64,000 nucleotides of DNA from assembly GCA_017654935.2 (NCBI GenBank), contig CM065690.1, positions 16,444,703-16,508,702 on the forward strand, written 5' to 3'. This document shows, one piece after another, positions 58,921 to 64,000 of the stretch. The notes under the pieces are model-generated. The model saw nothing but the letters and a program-made list of their open reading frames with translations. It had not been told where the DNA came from and made no database searches. Each line of letters opens with the position of its first letter. Within the stretch, counting starts at the first letter, position 1. The DNA comes from Phymorhynchus buccinoides. Taxonomy: Eukaryota; Mollusca; Gastropoda; Neogastropoda; Raphitomidae. The translations under genes and the position numbers were made by a program.

Positions 58921-59915
58921 TTAATGAATCTTTGACATTAAATATAATATCAGTTTATTTACCAAAGGGTCCTGACAATCAAAACACAGAATGGATACAT
59001 ACTCTACATGATCAAAATAATAAATGGTTGATTGCAGGTGACATTAACTCACATGCCCCATTCTGGAAATAACGAGTGCAAAATAATAACGCATAATCGT
59101 TTTGTTGAAAAAATAGTAGACTCGTCACTATGTCTATTAAACAATGGTAGTGTTACTAGAATCCCTGACGTTTCACATCATTTCGGGCAACAGCAATTGA
59201 CTTAACTCTTATATGTCCCCCCCCCCTGGGGGCGTTAATTGTCGCCTGTTAAAAAAAAAAAAAAAATTGCTCCAAGCTGTGAATTGGTTTACCTTTAAAG
59301 ATCCTCTTCCCGTGTTAGTGATCACCCAATGCCTGTAGTTATTACCATCAGAGGTAAACAAACTGTTCAAGACTGCACTAAAGACAAGATCCCAAAGTAC
59401 AGCTATAGCAAAGCTGATTGGGATAAATTTGAAAAATACTTTCTACTTACAATTGCGGAAGAGATAATGGTCGATAATATTGACATAAGGCTACATGATT
59501 TTTTGGAATATAGTGTTTTGTGTGCAGCTGACCTTTCAATTCCTAAGTGTAATTCCTGATAAACCAAGTAAGTATGCGGGTAAGGTATGGTGGAATGCTT
59601 GGTCTTGAACAACGAAGAAGCAAGAGAACACAAAATGGATGCCTACAAAATATATTAAAAAAAAGGGGGGGGGGGGGGGGGGGGGTGTGTGGGTGGGGGG
59701 GGGGGGGGACACGAAAAAATCATTAAAAAAATGCTGAAAAGAACAAAGCAAAAAATCACAGTAACAGAATAAATGAAAAGGCTAAGGAAGAATATTGGTC
59801 AAATTTCTGTGAGAACGAAGTTCAAGACTATAAAGATATCCAAAAAATATGGAAAAAATAAAAAGAAATTAAAAATGGTATTAGTCTTCCTGAGTACCCA
59901 ATAATATTGGAAGGG
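58921..59915 (+). mobile_element. LINE-A: C-terminal half of endonuclease and linker
   Basis: NESLTLNIISVYLPKG and GDINSHAPFW continue the endonuclease left off at 54345. After frameshifts come a SLCLLNNGSVTRIPD segment, an AIDLTLICPP-like piece and SDHPMP, the usual end of the domain with the catalytic His. Then come a KPSKYAGKVWWN segment and IQKIWKK.KEIKNGISLPEY, the linker before the reverse transcriptase. Stops, A-runs and a G-run (59665-59708) interrupt it. The linker stops at about 59915. Confidence 0.7.
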
Positions 59916-62729
59916 TAGAATCTATTTGGGTGGAGTATTCAAAGTAGGCTAGGGGAGGGACGTTATCGTGCGATCATGTGGGAGGTTAGGGAGGAGTAGC
60001 AAAAAAGAAAGTACGGAGAGAAGAAGAGAGGTAAAAGAGAAAGTAGTAGCAATAAAGAGAAAAAGATAACGAAGAGGCTTGTGGGCTAGGCGTTGCGGAC
60101 GAGGGCTTGTGGTGGGTAGGTTGGCACAAGATAGATCCCCTCGTCGGTAATATTATTTGAGGGTAAATATTATATGTAAAGAAAGGGAGATGAGAAGGTG
60201 AAAGGATAAAATTGGAAGCAAATTAATTGTGATTGCAATGTAATGGTGGGAGAAGCTGATGATTAGGAAGAAGGATAAAACAGAATAAAGACGAGAAAGA
60301 GATGGAAGCTCGATTATAGATAGTGAGGAAGTAAGATGGAAAGTGGTAAAAGAGGAAAAAAAAAATAATAGAAATAAAAGTGAGAAAGAAGAGTCAAAAG
60401 TGAAAGGAGAAGAAAGTAGTAGGAATATTGTATTAAGAGATAATTGATATTTCATAAGACGAAATAATGAGAGGATTAAGTCAAGAAGACTTGGACGGGA
60501 AGAGAATATAAGGATATTGATATATAGATAGTAATGAATTTTGTGTTTATGGGGAAGAGATAAGGCGATTGTGTGCAATTTTTAGACCTTGAGTGAAGAG
60601 TGAAAGAATAGAGGGTAGTAGGGCATTAGGAAGTAAATGGGTGAGACCACTAGATATATGTGGGAAGAATTTGGTAGACATCTAAGAGAAGCTAGGATAA
60701 AAGGTAACGGATTTGGCGAGGGGAGGGCGGTGAAATTGATATATTAATGGGAGACAAGAGAGAAAAACTAAGGAAAGCAGGAAGAATGGAAAATACGTAA
60801 CAAGGGGTTTTGAAATCTAGGGGAATGAGAGAGATGTTGGCATGGTAGGTGGGTACGGGGGGGGGAACAAACGGTGTAAAAGTACATAGAGGAGATGAGT
60901 ACTGGGTATGGATGGTGGGTCAAGAGAAGGAGATGAGGGAATCAACTGGGGGGCGGCGGTCTGGGTGAGTGGGGACTGAAAATTGAATGGCGACGGATAA
61001 TCCGAGGAAGTGGCGAGTGATTGTTATGTGGATGTAAGCTGAGGAGTTCAGTGGTCAGCATGTTGGAAGAGAAGGGGTGTAGCAGGTGACAGGTCATGGA
61101 GAATGAGTATGATGCGCGTGCTTTTGTAGTGTAGTGCCAGAGATTTCGGGATTTGAGGCTATCAGAAAAGAGAGTACATGTGCTCGATTGGGGCATGGAA
61201 TAAGAGTTTCGATGTAAGCCGGAGACAGTACCTGGAAGATAGAAAATTTTAGCCATGCAGAGTGAAGTCCAAGTTAGGGTTGAGCTCTTCGATTGATGGA
61301 ATACGCAATGTGAGTAAGTTTTTGTTGTGAGATAAAAGAAGATAGGAAAAATATATGAACAAGAAAAGGCGTAGAGGGAAGAAATATCAGAGTTAGAAAA
61401 AGATAAGCAATATTATGGTGCAACGTCGATTTGCACGAGTCTTTATGGTGGATAAACGGAATAGATGAAAATACAAAGGAGAGGTTACAGACGGAAAAGG
61501 CATCTAGAGAAGGCTGCAGTCCTGTATCATTATTCACACATTAATAAAAGATAAGAATATAAAAAGAAAGGAGAAGGACATAAATAAGTAAATAGAGAAA
61601 AGAAGTGTTTATTGCATAGAGAGAAAAAAAAAAAAGAAAAGTATAGGAAAAGAAAAAAAGTTAGAAAGCCGATATAGTAAAAAAAATAGAGTAAAAAAGA
61701 TAGTATAGGCAGCTTGGGTAACCAGCTGCGGGATGCCCTACATAAGAACTAAGAAAACGCAGATATGGTCGTGTATAATTTGGCAAGCAAGTCAATAATG
61801 ATAAGAAGATCTTGTTAGAAATAGAAAGAGAGAAAACAGCAAAATCAGGAAGGAAAAAGGAAATCGGAGTTAAAGAAGGTCGGAGAAATAAATAGCAAAA
61901 GAGTTCACATAGGTAAAGAGAAAGGAGACGAAAAAAGAACGAAAGTAGGAAAGGAAGAAACAGGACAAAGGGAAAGAGGCAAAAGAATAAAGGGTAGTAC
62001 AGGGCCAAAAGAGGCCGGAGTGCGCAAATTCATTGAGAGGGCGAATTAAGGTGCGTTGGAGGAAGCTGCTAAGGACTGAGTAGAAGAGGGGATACTTTTG
62101 AGATGCACCTATGCGTGCGAGTGGAACAGTGGTTAGCCTTGCAGAAATGGACCAGCACTAGATACGTGCGGACTGATGTGGTTCAGGAGGATTCCGAGTG
62201 GGTGTGCGGGGCAGCGAGGGGGGTCGTAAGCAACGGGGCTTTTGTAGATTTGCAAGGAATATAAAAGGGGGTAGCCAAAAGCAAAAATTAGAAGCAGAGA
62301 ATAGGAAAAATAGGTTCGAAAAAGAGTACCTACTAAAAGAACTATAGCAGATATAAGAAGAGAGAAAAAATAAGGGATCAATAAAAAAAAGAAGGAAACG
62401 AAAATAAAAAAAAGGTAGGAGCTTATAATATGTCAGCATGCGTGCGAATTTGACGTTTTTGGTTACGATCTGTAGGTCTGCGCAATAATAACGTATATGG
62501 TTGTATGCGCGTCTTGCAAGGAGATTGCGAAAGAAACCAGCAGTACAAGGTAGAGAGGTCAGTCAAGAGAGAAGGACAGGATAAAGATACAGAGAAAAAA
62601 AGAAGAGAGAAAAAGGGAGTAAGAGTGAAGAAGAAGAAAGAGTAGGAAGTATGAGGCTAGAAAAGAACACAGCCTCGGTGCTTCGGTTATACTAGGCGTG
62701 AGCGGATCGCAATGAGTTTCCCTCGAAAT
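59916..62729. other. 2.8-kb strand-asymmetric (purine-rich, C-poor) insertion
   Basis: The plus strand is rich in A and G and strikingly poor in C from about 59930 to 62650, yet it is not a simple repeat. Successive minus-strand frames of 80-140 codons are pyrimidine-driven (Leu, Ser, Phe, Ile, Pro) and carry no motif I recognise. The segment lies exactly between two parts of LINE-A (linker ending near 59915; EKAEAFADIFAINS resuming at about 62735), so it is foreign to that element. I found no terminal repeats, poly(A) or internal duplication. Confidence 0.5.
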
Positions 62730-64000
62730 TTGAAAAGGCTGAAGCATTTGCAGATATTTTCGCAATAAATAGTAACAATGAAGGCCTCTCAGAAAAACAA
62801 AAAAATGTACAGAGAAAAAATGGATGGTAATAAAGATAATGAAAAAAGTCCAAACAACAGCCACTATACAAATGCTCCATAACTTTACAGGAAACAAAAG
62901 ACGCAATTTCCACCCTTGGCTCAAAGAAAAAAATCAGTAGGACCTGATGCGATTTCTAATGAAATGATAAAGCACTTACTAGTTAATTTCACAATCTTTC
63001 TAAACCTATTTTTCAAAAATGTTGGTCTGAAAGAGTTCAACCATCTTTGTGGAAACAATCAATCATAACCCCGATTCCTAAAGAGGGCAAGGCAAAATCA
63101 GACAAAAAAAATTACAGGCCAATTGCTCTTACATCACAAGTGGGAAAACGTATAGAAAACAAAAATTCTTAGAAGAATTGAACATTATTGTGAAAAAAAT
63201 GACACAACACCAATGCAACAGGCTGACTTCAGAAAAGGCAGATCAACGGTTGACCAAAAATTACCTCACAGATCAAACATAAGTTTTCCCACAGAAAAAA
63301 ATTTACTTGCCACTCTTTTCGATATTAGAAAGGCGTACGATCAAATTTGACATTCAAAACTTCTGAATAAATTGAAACCAATACGCCTTTCAAGGCATAT
63401 GTATAACTATTTAAAAACCTTTTTAAGTGATATAACAATACATACTAAGGTTGGCAATGTCTATTCTAATCAAAAACATGTTCAAATGGGAATACCACAA
63501 GGAACCGTGATAGCTTGTCCAATCCAGTTTTTAACATTTTGATGCACAATCTTCCAAAAGCAGTGTCAAAAAATGTTGAACTAGTACAAATATGCGGATG
63601 ACATTTGCATATGAATGAAAGGTACATTGAAAAGACACACACCTGTTAGATCAATCAACAATATTAAAAAGATAGATCAAAATTAACTGGACAAAATCAG
63701 TAAGTACATGAATGAAAATGGATTAGCCGTTTCACCTGAACCAATCGCATATGGTTCTCTCCAATACTGGTTATGACCCTAACCCTCTACCTTCTTTTCA
63801 AATAGATGGATTGCCTCTTGAATACCAAAAAGTTATAACATTTTTAGGAGTAAATTTAACTTCTAAAAAAAAAAAACTTTTTGGGGGGGCCGCTGGAACA
63901 ACCATTTAGAAAGTGTTCTGACAAAAGCCAGAAAAGCTTGAAGTTTGCTTAAAATGTTATGTCAACAACCATGGGGAAAAGATAGTAAAATACTCACACA
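62730..64000 (+). mobile_element. LINE-A: reverse transcriptase region, runs off the window
   Basis: EKAEAFADIFAINS resumes the linker. Then come a SVGPDAISNEMIKHLL segment, ITPIPKEGKAKSDKKNYRPI, the motif A equivalent FDIRKAYDQI (about 63318-63347), motif B MGIPQGTV (about 63486-63510) and motif C YADD (63591-63602). Stops and frameshifts fall throughout, for example after DQI and inside the knuckle between motifs. The order and wording are those of Jockey/CR1-type reverse transcriptases. The element continues past 64000. It is a pseudogene as assembled. Confidence 0.8.

Noticed and set aside
59640..59710. G-run as a functional quadruplex
   Set aside because: It is a homopolymer within a decayed LINE and may be a sequencing artefact, like those at 15973 and 25969.

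Overview
This is an animal (eukaryotic) window, most likely from a lophotrochozoan and probably a mollusc. The support is a large GRL101/relaxin-receptor-like GPCR of the kind known from gastropods, a synaptotagmin exon with canonical splice sites, tRNA-derived SINEs, several clades of LINE, TTAGGG-type telomeric repeats used interstitially, and a very high load of (GT)n, (GA)n and minisatellite DNA. Two runs of exactly 500 N (7954-8453 and 42421-42920) are scaffold gaps. Many repeat copies carry small indels at homopolymers, so some broken frames may be assembly error.

Layout. 1-7900: simple repeats with a foldback element (2304-2853), local duplications, a SINE tail and LINE 3' tails. 8454-19430: a GC-rich island, a second SINE, a noisy tandem cluster invaded by a (GAA)-tailed element, a 0.7 kb polypurine tract, a 66-bp satellite with a higher-order duplication, and a palindromic element rich in CACGTG. 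19631-23120: about 87 copies of a 40-bp satellite. 23554-23993: a synaptotagmin exon (transmembrane segment plus linker) on the minus strand. A pogo-like MITE lies just past its donor, and a degenerate array upstream has copied its splice acceptor about ten times. 26146-29690: about 116 copies of a 30-bp minisatellite. 30430-31750: a LINE 3' ORF split by a foldback element built around inverted telomeric repeats. 32000-47960: accessory DNA with dispersed (GAA)-tailed elements, LINE tails, a full SINE and microsatellites. 47964-51765: the LDLa/lectin-like/LRR/7TM receptor on the minus strand. 53970-64000: a nested retrotransposon. A Jockey/CR1-type LINE is split inside its endonuclease by a 5'-truncated L1/Tx1-type LINE, and split again in its linker by a 2.8 kb stretch of extreme strand asymmetry.

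Only two host protein genes are firmly supported: the synaptotagmin exon and the receptor. Two short candidate first exons and one anonymous ORF are listed at low confidence. The very long apparent ORFs in the satellites and in CA/GT/GA runs are not genes. The window is mainly informative about how transposons, their tails and splice-site fragments seed tandem repeats and interrupt one another.
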